A stretch of DNA of 64,000 nucleotides from Streptomyces sp. V3I8. Its GTDB lineage: Bacteria; Actinomycetota; Actinomycetes; Streptomycetales; Streptomycetaceae. Under the pieces are notes generated by a model. The model worked only from the letters and a program-made list of their open reading frames with translations, was not told the DNA's origin and ran no database searches. Of this stretch, positions 25,077 through 35,200 are shown one piece after another. The stretch lies in NCBI RefSeq assembly GCF_030817535.1, contig NZ_JAUSZL010000002.1, positions 8,370,001 to 8,434,000 on the forward strand, read 5' to 3'. The position numbers were made by a program, and so were the translations under genes. Positions within the stretch are counted from its first letter, which is position 1. Every line of letters begins with the position of its first letter.

Positions 25077-27458
25077 GTGCAGATCGCGATCGTCGGCGGT
25101 GGCCCCGGCGGCCTCTACTTCGCCGCCCTCATGAAACAGCTCGACCCGGCCCACGAGATCACCGTGTGGGAGCGCAACGCCCCCGGCGACACCTTCGGGT
25201 TCGGCGTGGTGTTCTCCGACGAGACACTCGGCGGCATCGAGAGCGCGGACCGTGAGTTCGCCGGGGCCATGGCGCGCCGCTTCGCCCGCTGGACGGACAT
25301 CGACATCCACCACCGCGGCCGCACCCACACGGTCGGCGGCCAGGGCTTCGCCGCGATGGGCCGCGGGGAACTGCTCCGGCTGCTGCAGCGCCGCTGCCAC
25401 GACCTCGGGGTGACCGTCCACTTCTCCACGCCCGCTCCCGACACCGGCGTCCTGCGCGCCTCGTACGACCTGGTGGTGGCGGCGGACGGCGTCAACTCAC
25501 AGGTACGGTCGGCCCACGCGGAGGTCTTCCGCCCCACCCTGGACCGGCGCCGCAACAAGTACATGTGGCTGGGCACGGACCGGGTGTTCGAGGCGTTCCA
25601 GTTCTTCGTCAAGGAGACGGAGTGGGGGACCATGCAGGTGCACGGCTACCCCTACTCCGCGACCGGCTCCACCTTCATCGTCGAGATGCACGAGGACGTC
25701 TGGCGCCGGGCCGGCTTCGACACCACCGAGGGGGCCGCCCTCCCGCCCGGTGCCTCCGACGAGCGGGCCGTCGAGCGCGTCCGCGAGCTGTTCGCCGAGG
25801 AACTCGCGGGCCACGAGGTGTTCGCCGACAACTCGAAGTGGCTCGGTTTCACGACCGTGCGCAACGAGCGCTGGCACCACGGCAACCTCGTCCTCGTCGG
25901 CGACGCCGCGCACACCGCGCACTTCTCGATCGGCTCGGGCACCAAACTGGCCATGGAGGACTCCCTGGCCCTCGTCGCCTGTCTGCACGAACACCCGGAC
26001 ACGGACGATGCGTTGGCGGCCTACGAGGCGGAGCGGCGCCCTGTCGTGGAGTCCACCCAGCGGGCCGCCCAGGCCTCGCTCGAGTGGTTCGAGAACATCG
26101 GCATGTACGCCCGCCAGGAACCGGTCCAGTTCTGCTTCAACCTGCTCACCCGCTCGCGCCGCATCACGTACGACAACCTCCGCACCCGCGACCCGGAGTT
26201 CGCCGGACGGGTCGACGCGGCCTTCGCCGCCTCCCAGGGCCTGCCCGAAGCCGCGCCGGCGATGTTCCAGCCGTTCCGGCTGGGGGAGCTGGAACTGAAG
26301 AACCGGGTGATCGTGTCCCCGATGGACATGTACTCGGCCGTCGACGGCGTACCCGGCGACTTCCACCTCGTCCACCTCGGCTCGAAGGCGATGGGCGGCG
26401 CCGGACTGGTGATGACGGAGATGGTCTGCGTCTCGCCCGAGGGCCGCATCACGCCCGGCTGCACGGGCCTGTGGAGCGACGGGCAGCGCGACTCGTGGGC
26501 GCGGATCGTGTCCTTCGTGCACGAGCGCAGCACCGCCCGCATCGGACTGCAGCTCGGCCACTCCGGCCGCAAGGGCTCCACCCGGCTGATGTGGGAGGGC
26601 ATGGACGCCCCGCTGCCGGACGGCAACTGGGGGACCGTGGGCCCGTCGCCGCTGCCCTACGGACCCGCCTCCGCCGTCCCGCGCGAGCTCGACCGCGCCG
26701 ATCTGGACGCTCTGGTCGCCGACTTCGTCGCCGCCGCCCGCCGGGGCGCCGAAGCGGGCTTCGACCTGCTCGAACTGCACTGCGCGCACGGCTACCTGCT
26801 GTCCTCGTTCCTCTCACCGGCGGCGAACCACCGCACCGACGAGTACGGGGGACCGCTGGACAACCGGCTCCGCTTCCCCCTGGAGGTCTTCGACGCGGTC
26901 CGTGCCGCCTGGCCCGCCGGACGGCCGATGATCGTACGCGTCTCCGCGACCGACTGGGTCCCGGACGGCAACACCGAGCACGACGCCGTGGAGATCGCGC
27001 GCGCGTTCATCGCCCACGGGGCGGACGCCATCGACGTCTCCTCCGGGCAGGTCACCGCGGACGAGCGGCCCGCGTACGGCCGTTCGTACCAGACGCCGTT
27101 CGCGGACCGCATCCGCCACGAGGTGGCCGCGGCGGCCGGCGCGGCCGTCATCGCGGTCGGCGCCATCGCGTCGTACGACGACGTGAACTCGATCCTGCTG
27201 GCGGGCCGCGCCGACCTGTGCGCCCTCGGCCGCACCCACCTCTACGACCCGCACTGGACCCTGCACGCGGCGGCCGAGCAGGAGTACCGGGACGCCGCGG
27301 CCCAGTGGCCGCTCCCGTACCGGGCCGGTGCCCGCAGGCCGCCGGGTGCGCGCACCGACGCCGTGCGTCCGCGGCTGTCCCTGCTGCGGGCCGAGGACCC
27401 CGGCCGGAGCGTCCACCTGCGCTGGATCCCGTCACGGGAGCCGGCGACCGTCCTCTGA
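25077..27458 (+). CDS. Fused aryl-CoA monooxygenase / old-yellow-enzyme reductase
   Basis: 793 residues, GTG start at 25077 (GAGAGGAACC before it). Residues 1-390: FAD hydroxylase of the salicylate-hydroxylase/PHBH type with IVGGGPGGLYFAALM, NSKWLGFTTV and LVGDAAHTAHFSIGSGTKLA. Residues 400-780: OYE-type NADH:flavin oxidoreductase with FQPFRLGELELKNRVIVSPM, LGHSGRKGST, LLELHCAHGYLLSSFLSPA NHR and ALGRTHLYDP. This domain order is that of 2-aminobenzoyl-CoA monooxygenase/reductase, which hydroxylates and then reduces the ring of aminobenzoyl-CoA; the same fusion is also annotated as salicylyl-CoA 5-hydroxylase. With the ligase, thioesterase and RidA it makes a hybrid aerobic pathway for anthranilate or salicylate. 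Confidence 0.92.
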   Translation: MQIAIVGGGPGGLYFAALMKQLDPAHEITVWERNAPGDTFGFGVVFSDETLGGIESADREFAGAMARRFARWTDIDIHHRGRTHTVGGQGFAAMGRGELLRLLQRRCHDLGVTVHFSTPAPDTGVLRASYDLVVAADGVNSQVRSAHAEVFRPTLDRRRNKYMWLGTDRVFEAFQFFVKETEWGTMQVHGYPYSATGSTFIVEMHEDVWRRAGFDTTEGAALPPGASDERAVERVRELFAEELAGHEVFADNSKWLGFTTVRNERWHHGNLVLVGDAAHTAHFSIGSGTKLAMEDSLALVACLHEHPDTDDALAAYEAERRPVVESTQRAAQASLEWFENIGMYARQEPVQFCFNLLTRSRRITYDNLRTRDPEFAGRVDAAFAASQGLPEAAPAMFQPFRLGELELKNRVIVSPMDMYSAVDGVPGDFHLVHLGSKAMGGAGLVMTEMVCVSPEGRITPGCTGLWSDGQRDSWARIVSFVHERSTARIGLQLGHSGRKGSTRLMWEGMDAPLPDGNWGTVGPSPLPYGPASAVPRELDRADLDALVADFVAAARRGAEAGFDLLELHCAHGYLLSSFLSPAANHRTDEYGGPLDNRLRFPLEVFDAVRAAWPAGRPMIVRVSATDWVPDGNTEHDAVEIARAFIAHGADAIDVSSGQVTADERPAYGRSYQTPFADRIRHEVAAAAGAAVIAVGAIASYDDVNSILLAGRADLCALGRTHLYDPHWTLHAAAEQEYRDAAAQWPLPYRAGARRPPGARTDAVRPRLSLLRAEDPGRSVHLRWIPSREPATVL

Positions 27459-27515
27459 GCACACCGGCGTCGCCCGCCCCGTCCCGCGCGGTGCCCGGTG
27501 CTCCTCGCGACGGAC

Positions 27516-27935
27516 CTAGCCCGACTGGTCGCTGTCCTTCAGCGCACCCCAGCCGTGCCACCGCTCGATGTCGATCCAGGCACTGACGCGGGGGCGGACC
27601 CGGTCCGGATAGGGCTCGCCGGTGTAGTGCCGGGAGATGCGGTCGATGTCGGCCAGGTTCTCGTCGTCCGACATGTCGGTGACCGTGCCCAGGAGGGTGA
27701 CATGGGTGTACCAGTCGTCCCCGTCCAGGACGGTCAGGGTCACCCGCGGGTCGCGGCGCAGGTGCTTCAGCCGTACGCGGCCCACGTCCATGCTGATCAG
27801 CACCCGGCCGTCCTCCCACACGTACCAGGTGGGCGTGGACACGGGCGCACCGTCCGAACGCACGGTGGCGATGACGGCCGCGTTGGGCCGGCTGAGCAGT
27901 TCGACGGCCTCGGGCGGAAGCGGCGGCTTGGACAT
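27516..27935 (-). CDS. PPOX-fold (FMN/F420-binding split barrel) protein
   Basis: 139 residues from ATG 27935, preceded by GAGGAG. Split-barrel pattern of pyridoxamine-phosphate-oxidase-like proteins: LLSRPNAAVIATVRSDGAPV, TPTWYVWEDGRVLISMD, VRLKHLRRDPRVTLTVLD and a final IDIERWHGWG. This short form is close to F420-binding TIGR03618/PPOX-class proteins of Actinobacteria, which reduce varied substrates; no substrate can be named. Stands convergent to the aryl-CoA operon. Confidence 0.88.
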   Translation of the reverse strand: MSKPPLPPEAVELLSRPNAAVIATVRSDGAPVSTPTWYVWEDGRVLISMDVGRVRLKHLRRDPRVTLTVLDGDDWYTHVTLLGTVTDMSDDENLADIDRISRHYTGEPYPDRVRPRVSAWIDIERWHGWGALKDSDQSG

Positions 27936-28202
27936 GGGGGCTCCTCGGTGTCGGCGGGCCGGCTCGGCGGGGACGCGGGCGGGCGGCCCCGGCGCCCTCG
28001 CGGGTGTCCGGGACGCGTCGGTGTATGCGTCCCGGTGCGGACGGGGTCGTCGGGCTCCCGCGAATGCATCCTCACGCCCCGCGTTCGCCCCCGCCACTCG
28101 GGACCGCCCGTGCCCCGCGGACCGGCGGCGTCGGCCTGCCGGCGGGAGGCCCCGGTCCCCCGCCGCAGCTCCGACGGGGCACCGGGCTGCCGGGCCGGCC
28201 GG

Positions 28203-29015
28203 TCAGGGCTTCACGGCCACCGCGCCGAACTGCGGAACCGTCGTCGGCGCGTCCGTGCCGGGGTGCCAGTGGGCGCAGGAGACGAGACCCGGCTCGAGGA
28301 ACTCCAGCCCGTCGAAGAAGGCGGCGACCTCGGCGCGGCTGCGGGCGGTGATCGGCGGGGTGGCGTTCTCGTTCCAGAACTCCATCGCCCCGACGTTGCC
28401 CTCGCCGCCGAGGTCGGCGTCGGTGGTGGGGTGCGTGAGGACCAGGTAGCTGCCGGACGGCACCGCCGTCAGGACCTTCCGCACGATGTCCCGGGCCTGC
28501 TCGGTGTCGAGGACGAAGTTGAGGATGCCCAGCATCATCACCGCGACGGGCCGGTCGAGGTCCAGGGTCGCCGAGGCCCGCTCGACGATGGTCTCGGGGC
28601 GGTGGACGTCGGCGTCGATGTAGTCGGTGGCGCCCTCGGGCGTGCTGGTCAGCAGGGTCCGCGCGTGGGCGAGCACGATCGGGTCGTTGTCGACGTAGAC
28701 GATGCGCGCGTCGGGCGCGGAGCGCTGCGCTATCTCGTGCGTGTTGTCCAGCGTTGGCAGACCCGTGCCGATGTCCAGGAACTGGCGGACCCCCCGCTCC
28801 TCGACGAGATGGCGGACCACCCACCCGAGGAACTCGCGGTCCGCGCGGGCCACGTCGCGGATGACGGGGAACATCCCGGCGACCTGGTCGCCGACGGCCT
28901 GGTCGACCTCGTAGTTGTCCTTCCCGCCGATCCAGTAGTTCCAGACCCGGGCGTTGTGCGCCACCCCGGTGTTGAGCCTCCCCGGACCGCTGGACGGGGT
29001 CTGGTGCTCGCTCAT
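28203..29015 (-). CDS. DUF574 SAM-dependent methyltransferase
   Basis: 270 residues. Family hallmarks: LNTGVAHNARVWNYWIGGKDNY at the N-terminus, SAM-binding FLDIGTGLPT near residue 85, VYVDNDPIVLAHAR, MMLGILNFVLD and a C-terminal FFDGLEFLEPGLV. This family is greatly expanded in Streptomyces; substrates are mostly unknown. Start at ATG 29015 (MSEHQTPSSGP) with an AGGGAAG-type ribosome site just before it; the longer frame to 29159 lacks support. Confidence 0.92.
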   Translation of the reverse strand: MSEHQTPSSGPGRLNTGVAHNARVWNYWIGGKDNYEVDQAVGDQVAGMFPVIRDVARADREFLGWVVRHLVEERGVRQFLDIGTGLPTLDNTHEIAQRSAPDARIVYVDNDPIVLAHARTLLTSTPEGATDYIDADVHRPETIVERASATLDLDRPVAVMMLGILNFVLDTEQARDIVRKVLTAVPSGSYLVLTHPTTDADLGGEGNVGAMEFWNENATPPITARSRAEVAAFFDGLEFLEPGLVSCAHWHPGTDAPTTVPQFGAVAVKP

Positions 29016-29528
29016 GTCTTCCCTCTCCCGCGCCCGCGGCACGGCGTGCGTGTCCCGGACGCCTGCGGCCGCCGAGGCGGCCTCGAACCGTCGTTCCCGC
29101 CATTCTGCCGCTTGTTGATCACGACGTCCCGCAAATCCGGCCCACCCCGCCCATGACATCCGGCAGGACGGGCCGGAGTGTCGTTCATGATCACTTTGAA
29201 CGATTCAAAACGCTCTTCGAATGATGGTGCTCAAGGAATGCGCGTCAGGGGCGACATCCACCATTTCTCGTGGGACGCCCCTGGATCCGGCGCATTCAAG
29301 TCCCGTAGAAAAGCGTATTGATGCTGAACTGTCCTGACAACTGCCCGTCGTGCGCGAACTCTTGACGCTCGTGGTGTGCACACCTACCGTCTCCCGCGGA
29401 CGATGTAAAACGATTCAAGTCGCTGGAGTTCACCACTCTCTGTTCTTCGTCCGCTGTGTGTCTGCTTTCTGTCGGAACTCCGGTCCCCTGCCGGAGGTAC
29501 TCCCCCTGCCCGGAAGGAGCACGGCGCC
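29016..29528. promoter_or_regulatory. Long control region between methyltransferase and GH127 gene
   Basis: 513 bases with no supported gene, noticeably A/T-richer than the flanks in 29190-29300 and 29400-29460. It holds an inverted repeat TTTGAA-CGA-TTCAAA (29195-29209) and a second AACGATTCAA (29409-29418) matching its right arm. An open frame starting at GTG 29350 overlaps the second site and is unlikely to be translated from there. Confidence 0.6.
29195..29209. promoter_or_regulatory. Inverted-repeat operator candidate TTTGAACGATTCAAA
   Basis: Perfect 6-bp arms around CGA. The right part, AACGATTCAA, is repeated at 29409-29418 (210 bp downstream, about twenty helical turns), nearer the GH127 start. 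Format and CG content fit a LacI- or GntR-type sugar regulator for the GH127-GH106-GH78 genes. No regulator gene is adjacent in the window. Confidence 0.5.
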
Positions 29529-32058
29529 TTGCCAGCACCGCGCGACACACCCCGCCCGTCCCGCCGCCGCGACCGCCGTCCCGCAGAAGGCCGCCGCCGG
29601 GGCGCCCGGTGCGCGTCCGGCCCTCGCCCCCTTCCGGCCGGCCGACGTCCGGCTGCTGGAGAGCCCCTTCCTCGCCAACATGCGGCGCACCTGCGCGTAC
29701 CTGCTCTTCGTCGACGCCGACCGGCTGCTGCACACCTTCCGGCTGAACGCGGGCCTGCCCTCCGCCGCCGAACCCTGCGGCGGCTGGGAGGCGCCGGACG
29801 TCCAGCTGCGCGGCCACACCACCGGACACCTGCTCAGTGCGCTGGCGCAGGCGTACGCCGGCACCGGCGACGACGCCTACGCGGTCAAGTCCCGCTCCCT
29901 GGTGTCGGCGCTGGCCGAGTGCCAGCGGGCGGCCCCTGCCGCCGGTCACCACCGCGGATACCTGTCGGCGTTCCCCGAGTCCGTCTTCGACCGGCTCGAA
30001 GCAGGCGGCAGGCCGTGGGCCCCGTACTACACCCTGCACAAGATCATGGCGGGGCTGCTCGACCAGTACGACCTCGCCGGTGACGAGCAGGCGCTGGCCG
30101 TGCTGCTGGAGATGGCCGCCTGGGTGGACGCCCGCACCGCACCGCTGTCCCGCGAACTGATGCAGACGGTGCTGAAGGTGGAGTTCGGCGGCATGAACGA
30201 CGTGCTCGCCCGCCTCCACCTGGTGACCGGCGACGAGACGCACCTGCGCACCGCCCGGCGCTTCGACCACGAGGAGCTGTACGCCCCGCTGGCCGCCGGC
30301 CGGGACGAACTCGCGGGCCGTCACGCGAACACCGAGATCGCCAAGATCGTGGGAACGGTACCGGGTTACGAGGCCACGGGGGAGCGGCGCTACCTCGACA
30401 TCGCCGAGCACTTCTGGACGACGGTCGTCCAGCACCACTCGTACGCCATCGGCGGCAACTCCGACCAGGAACTGTTCGGCCCGCCCGGCGAGATCGCGAG
30501 CCGGCTGTCGGAGGTGACCTGCGAGAACTGCAACAGCTACAACATGCTCAAGCTCGGCCGTCACCTCTTCCTGCACCGGCCGTCCCGCGCCGCCTACATG
30601 GACCACTACGAGTGGACCCTCTACAACCAGATGCTGGGCGAGCAGGACCCCGGCTCCGAGCACGGTTTCGTCACCTACTACACGGGACTGCGGGCGGGCT
30701 CGGAGCGGCAGCCCAAGGGCGGCCTCGGCTCGGCGCCCGGCAGCTACAGCGGGGACTACGACAACTTCTCCTGCGACCACGGATCCGGCCTGGAGACGCA
30801 CACCAAGTTCGCCGACAGCATCTACTTCCGGACGCGCGACACCCCCGGCGCCCGCGGCACCCGGCGTCCTTCGCTGTACGTCAACCTCTTCATCCCCTCC
30901 GAACTGCACTGGCGCGAGACGGGAGTGACGCTCCGTCAGGACACGGACCACCCGACGGCAGACCGCACCCGCCTCACCGTCACGAAGGGCGACGTCCGCT
31001 TCACCCTGAGGATGCGCGTCCCCGCCTGGGTGGCGGACGCCGGGGGAACGGCCCGCCTCCACGTCAACGGCCGGCACCTCCCGGTCCGGGTGGAGCCGGG
31101 CACGTACGCCGCCGTGGAGCGGCACTGGCGCACCGGCGACACCGTGGACCTCGTACTGCCGCGACGGCCCGTCTGGCAGGCCGCACCCGACAACCCGCAG
31201 GTCAAGTCGCTGTCGTACGGGCCGCTGGTCCTCGCCGGGGAGTACGGCGACACCCCGCTCGCCACGCTCCCGTCGATCCGCCCGGACACGCTGCGCCCGG
31301 CCTCCGGCACCCGCGCGACGGCCTTCACCGCGGTCGCCGACGGCCGCCGGGTGTCACTGCGGCCGTTCCACGAAGTGCACCACCAGCACTACAACGTCTA
31401 CTGGGCCGTGCGGCCACGCCCCACCCGCGAACGGGACGTCGCCCGCTACCCCCTCGACGAGGGGACGGGCACCTCGGCGGCCGACCGCACCCGCACCTTC
31501 CCCGACGCCGCCCTCACGGGGGGCGCCACCTGGGCCGGGGCCGACGGCACGCGGTTCGTGTCGCTGGACGGGCAGGGCGGCCACCTCGCCCTGCCGGCCG
31601 GACTGCCGGGCGGACTCGACGAGTTGACCGTCAGCGTCCGGGTCCGGGTGGACACCCTGGCCTCGTCCGCCCGTGTCTTCGACCTCGGATACCACAAGGA
31701 CACGTATCTGTTCCTCGCGGCGACCACCGGTGCCCGGCGGGCCCGCGCCGCCCTGAAGATCGCGGGCATGGAGGCCGAGGACGTCGTCGACGCCGCCGGC
31801 CCGCTGCCCACGGGCCGGTGGGTCCACGTGGCCCTCACCCTCGGCGGCGGCACCGGCGTCCTCTACCTCGACGGCGTCGAGGCCGGCCGCAACGACGCCA
31901 TGGTGGCGAGCCCGCTCCTGCTCGGCGCGAGCACCCGCAACTACCTGGGCCGCTCGCAGAACACCACCCACCCGTACCTGCACGGCGCGGTCCGTGACTT
32001 CCGCCTGTACAACCGGGCCCTGAGCGCGGCCGAGACGACGCGTCTGGCAGCCGGCTGA
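29529..32058 (+). CDS. GH127 beta-L-arabinofuranosidase-like protein, 5' end disrupted
   Basis: Large secreted-type glycosidase. GH127 features: RPADVRLLESPFLANMRRT, FRLNAGLPSAAEPCGGWEAP, GHTTGHLLSAL, VTCENCNSYNML and FSCDHGSGLETHTKF. The E-x-C zinc ligands (ENC) are present; the usual CC pair has become C-D. A LamG/concanavalin-like domain ends the protein (residues about 690-840), probably glycan-binding. Start problem: the only good ribosome site (GGAAGGAG) precedes TTG 29529, whose frame gives a twin-arginine-like start (LPAPRDTPRPSRRR) and then leaves the GH127 frame, while the GH127 frame has no start of its own before residue-like position 29680. A deletion that removed the core of a Tat signal would explain this. 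Annotated end to end as one gene; effective expression is doubtful unless this is an assembly error. Confidence 0.75.
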
Positions 32059-32126
32059 CCCACCGGCCCGCGGCGCTCCGCCGCGGACCGGCTCCCCGCC
32101 GCACCCCGCACCGCTCCACACACCGA

Positions 32127-32193
32127 CCCCGTACACCGTGCCGTCCCGCACCTCGTACCCGACATCCGCACCACCCCGTACACCGTTCCGTCC
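32127..32193 (+). repeat. Direct repeat of 20 bases in the GH127-GH106 spacer
   Basis: CCCCGTACACCGTGCCGTCC at 32127-32146 recurs at 32174-32193 with a single change (G to T), 47 bases apart, within the 177-base spacer. It could be a duplicated regulatory element or a small duplication. Confidence 0.6.
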
Positions 32194-32235
32194 GGCGGAC
32201 GTCCCGGCGCCCGCCGTCCACGCAGGAGTTCAACC

Positions 32236-35200
32236 ATGTCTCACGACGACCTGTCCAGACGCCGCTTCGTCGCCGCGGCCGGTGCCGCGAGCACCATCCT
32301 CGCGGTCGGAGTCCCCGCGACCGCCCATGCCGCACAGGGCGCGGCCACCGGCGCGGACGGAGCGACCAGTAGCAGTGAACACACCTTCTCCGCCCGGGAC
32401 TTCGCCGATCCCCGGAAGGACAGCAGGCCGACCGTCTACTGGTACTGGAACGGGCCCGTCACCCCCGAACTCGTGGACCGGCAGCTGGCCGACCTGCGGG
32501 ACAAGGGTATGTACGAGGTCATCCTCTTCTCGTTCGACAACGCCGAGATGCAGCCGGTGTTCTTCACCGAGGAGTGGTTCGACATCGTCGGACACGTCCT
32601 GCGCACCGCCGAACGCACCGGCATGCGGGTGTGGCTGTTCAACGACGACCACTTCCCCAGCGGCCGTGCGGGCGAGTACATCGTCAAGGGCGGCACGGTC
32701 GGCTCCCGGACCTACGAGCCGCGCCCCGACCTGCGCCTGAAGGCACTGTGGCGCTCGACCACCGTCATCGAGGGGCCCGCCACCGTCGACCTGCGCCGCA
32801 GCAGCGGAGTGGGCGTGGCGGCCGGGCAACTGGTCGCCGACGCGGCGGTGCTCGACGGCGTCGCCGTGCTGCGCGGCGGCGACGGATGGGCGGACTACGT
32901 CGTCACCGGCAGCGCGAAGGCCGAGCACACCGCGGCGGGCCTCGTCGTGCGGGCCTCCTCCGACGGACTGGACGGGTACGCCGTCACCTTCGACCAGACC
33001 GGCGTCGTCACCGTCCTGCGTCTCGCGCGCGGTGCGGAGCCCGCCGAACTGCTGCGCAGCACCCGCACCGACGGCTTCAACAAGACCAAGTTCCACACGG
33101 TGGCCGTCACGGTCCGCGGAGCCACGCTGTCCGTCACCCTCGACGGCAGGGACAAGGGCACCGTCGACGACGACCGGTACGCGACCGGCGGAGCCGGCGT
33201 ACGGGCCGTGGCCGACCAGCGCTCCCTGTGGGACGGCCTCACCGTCACGGGGGCCGACGGCGCCTCGCTGCACACCACGACGTTCGACGACCCGGCCGAC
33301 GCGGGGGACTTCCCCGAGCGCGCCCGCCTCGCCACCGGCGCCACCGCCGCCGCGGCCGCGGCCAGGCCCGTGGGCACCGGTGACGCGACCGAGGTCGTCG
33401 ACCTGACCGCCCGGCTGGGCGGCAAGCACACCTGGCAGGTCCCGGCGGGCCGCTGGCAGATCGACCTGTTCGGCGGAGCCCCGCTCGTCGACGACACCCA
33501 GGGCTACAGCCGCAGTTACGTCGACCTGCTCGACGACGAGCCCGTCGAACTGTTCCTCGACATCGTCCCCGGCGAGTACCACCGCCGCTTCCGCCGCTAC
33601 TTCGGCACGGTCGTGCCCGGCTTCTGGGACGACGAGCCGTTCTTCGCCTCGGCCGAGGCGCACTTCAAGCGCCTGCCCTGGTCGCCTACGCTCGACCAGG
33701 CACTGCGCGCGGTGGACGTCGAACCCGGCGTCGCCTACGCCTCGGCCTTCGACGACCTGGGCCGCGACGGCCGGATCGCCCGAGGCCGCTACTGGCAGGC
33801 CGTGTCCAACCGCTTCGCCCGCGCCTTCCGGAAGCAGGCCCGCTGGTACGAGCAGCGCGACGTCGCCCTGATCACCAACCCGCTCTACGACGAGACGTCC
33901 CCCGCCAAGCGCATCCCCTCCACCGGCGACCTGCACAAGGTCAACCAGTGGGCGCACGTGCCCGGCGGCGACATCATCACCGCCGAGTACGTGGCCGGCG
34001 AGCAGACCATGATCCCCCGCAACCCCGTGTCCGTCGCGCACCAGATGGGCCGGGAGCGGGCCCTGCTGGAGATGTTCGGCAACATGGGCTGGCAGGTCAC
34101 GCCCGGCTTCGTGCACACCACCGTCGGCGCGCAGGCCGCCCGGGGCGTCAACCTGACCGTCCTGCACGCCCTGTGGACCGACGAGACCCGCGTCTACTTC
34201 CCGCCGCCGTTCGGCCCGCGCGCCCCCTGGTGGTGGGCGATGCGGCCGCTCGCCGAGTGGATCGGCCGGGTGATGGAGGCGGGCCGCGGCACCTCGGGCG
34301 CCCGTACCGCGCTCCTGCAGCCGCAGCGCGCCGCCGAGCAGTGGACCGGCACCGACCGGCAGGGCGAGGTCGACGGCGCGCTCACCGACGCCGCCTACGC
34401 CCTGGAGCGCGCCCAGGTCGACTTCGACCTCGTCCACGAGGGCGCCCTCAGCGGCGACCCCGACCTGCTGGCCCGTGGTGACGTCCGCGGCGGCCGGCTG
34501 GCCGTGGGCGAGGCCCGCTACGACCTGGTGGTCGTGCCCGTGACGCCCACCCTGGACGTGGCCACCGTGCGCACCCTCGCCGAGTTCGCGCGGGCCGGCG
34601 GCACCGTCGTGGCCGTCGGCGCCCTCGCCGAGGAGGAGGCCGGCCACCGGGACCGGTCCCTCACACGGGCCCTGACCGACCTGTTCGGTGAGCGGATGCC
34701 CGGGCGCCGGTCCACCGGCCGGGGGCACACCGTGCGCGTCACCGACCCGGCGGGCCTGCGGGCCGCGGCCCACGAGGCCGGGGCCGCCGCAGCCGTGCTG
34801 GAGACCCCGCAGGACGCGGTACGGGTCCTGCGCGTCCACCGCGGCGAGGACACCGCCTTCCTCGTCAACAACGAGGGCGGCGAGCACATCGATACCTCGG
34901 TGACCCTCCCGGCCACCGGGGTCCCCGAGCTCTGGGACCCCGTCACGGGCGGCACCGGCACCGCTCCCGTGCACCGCGACGTCAAGAACGGCGTCCAGCT
35001 GCCCCTGACCCTGGAGCCGTACCAGACCCGGATCGTCGTCGTGCGCCATGACGGCCGGACCGTCCCGCACCTGACGGCCTCGCCGCTGCCCGTCCTCGCG
35101 GTCGAGCGGCACGGCCGGAACCTGCGGGCGACGGTGGAGGCCTCGGCGCCCGGCAGCCACCGGTTCACCGGCACCGACGGCTCGCACACCTACCGCGGCA

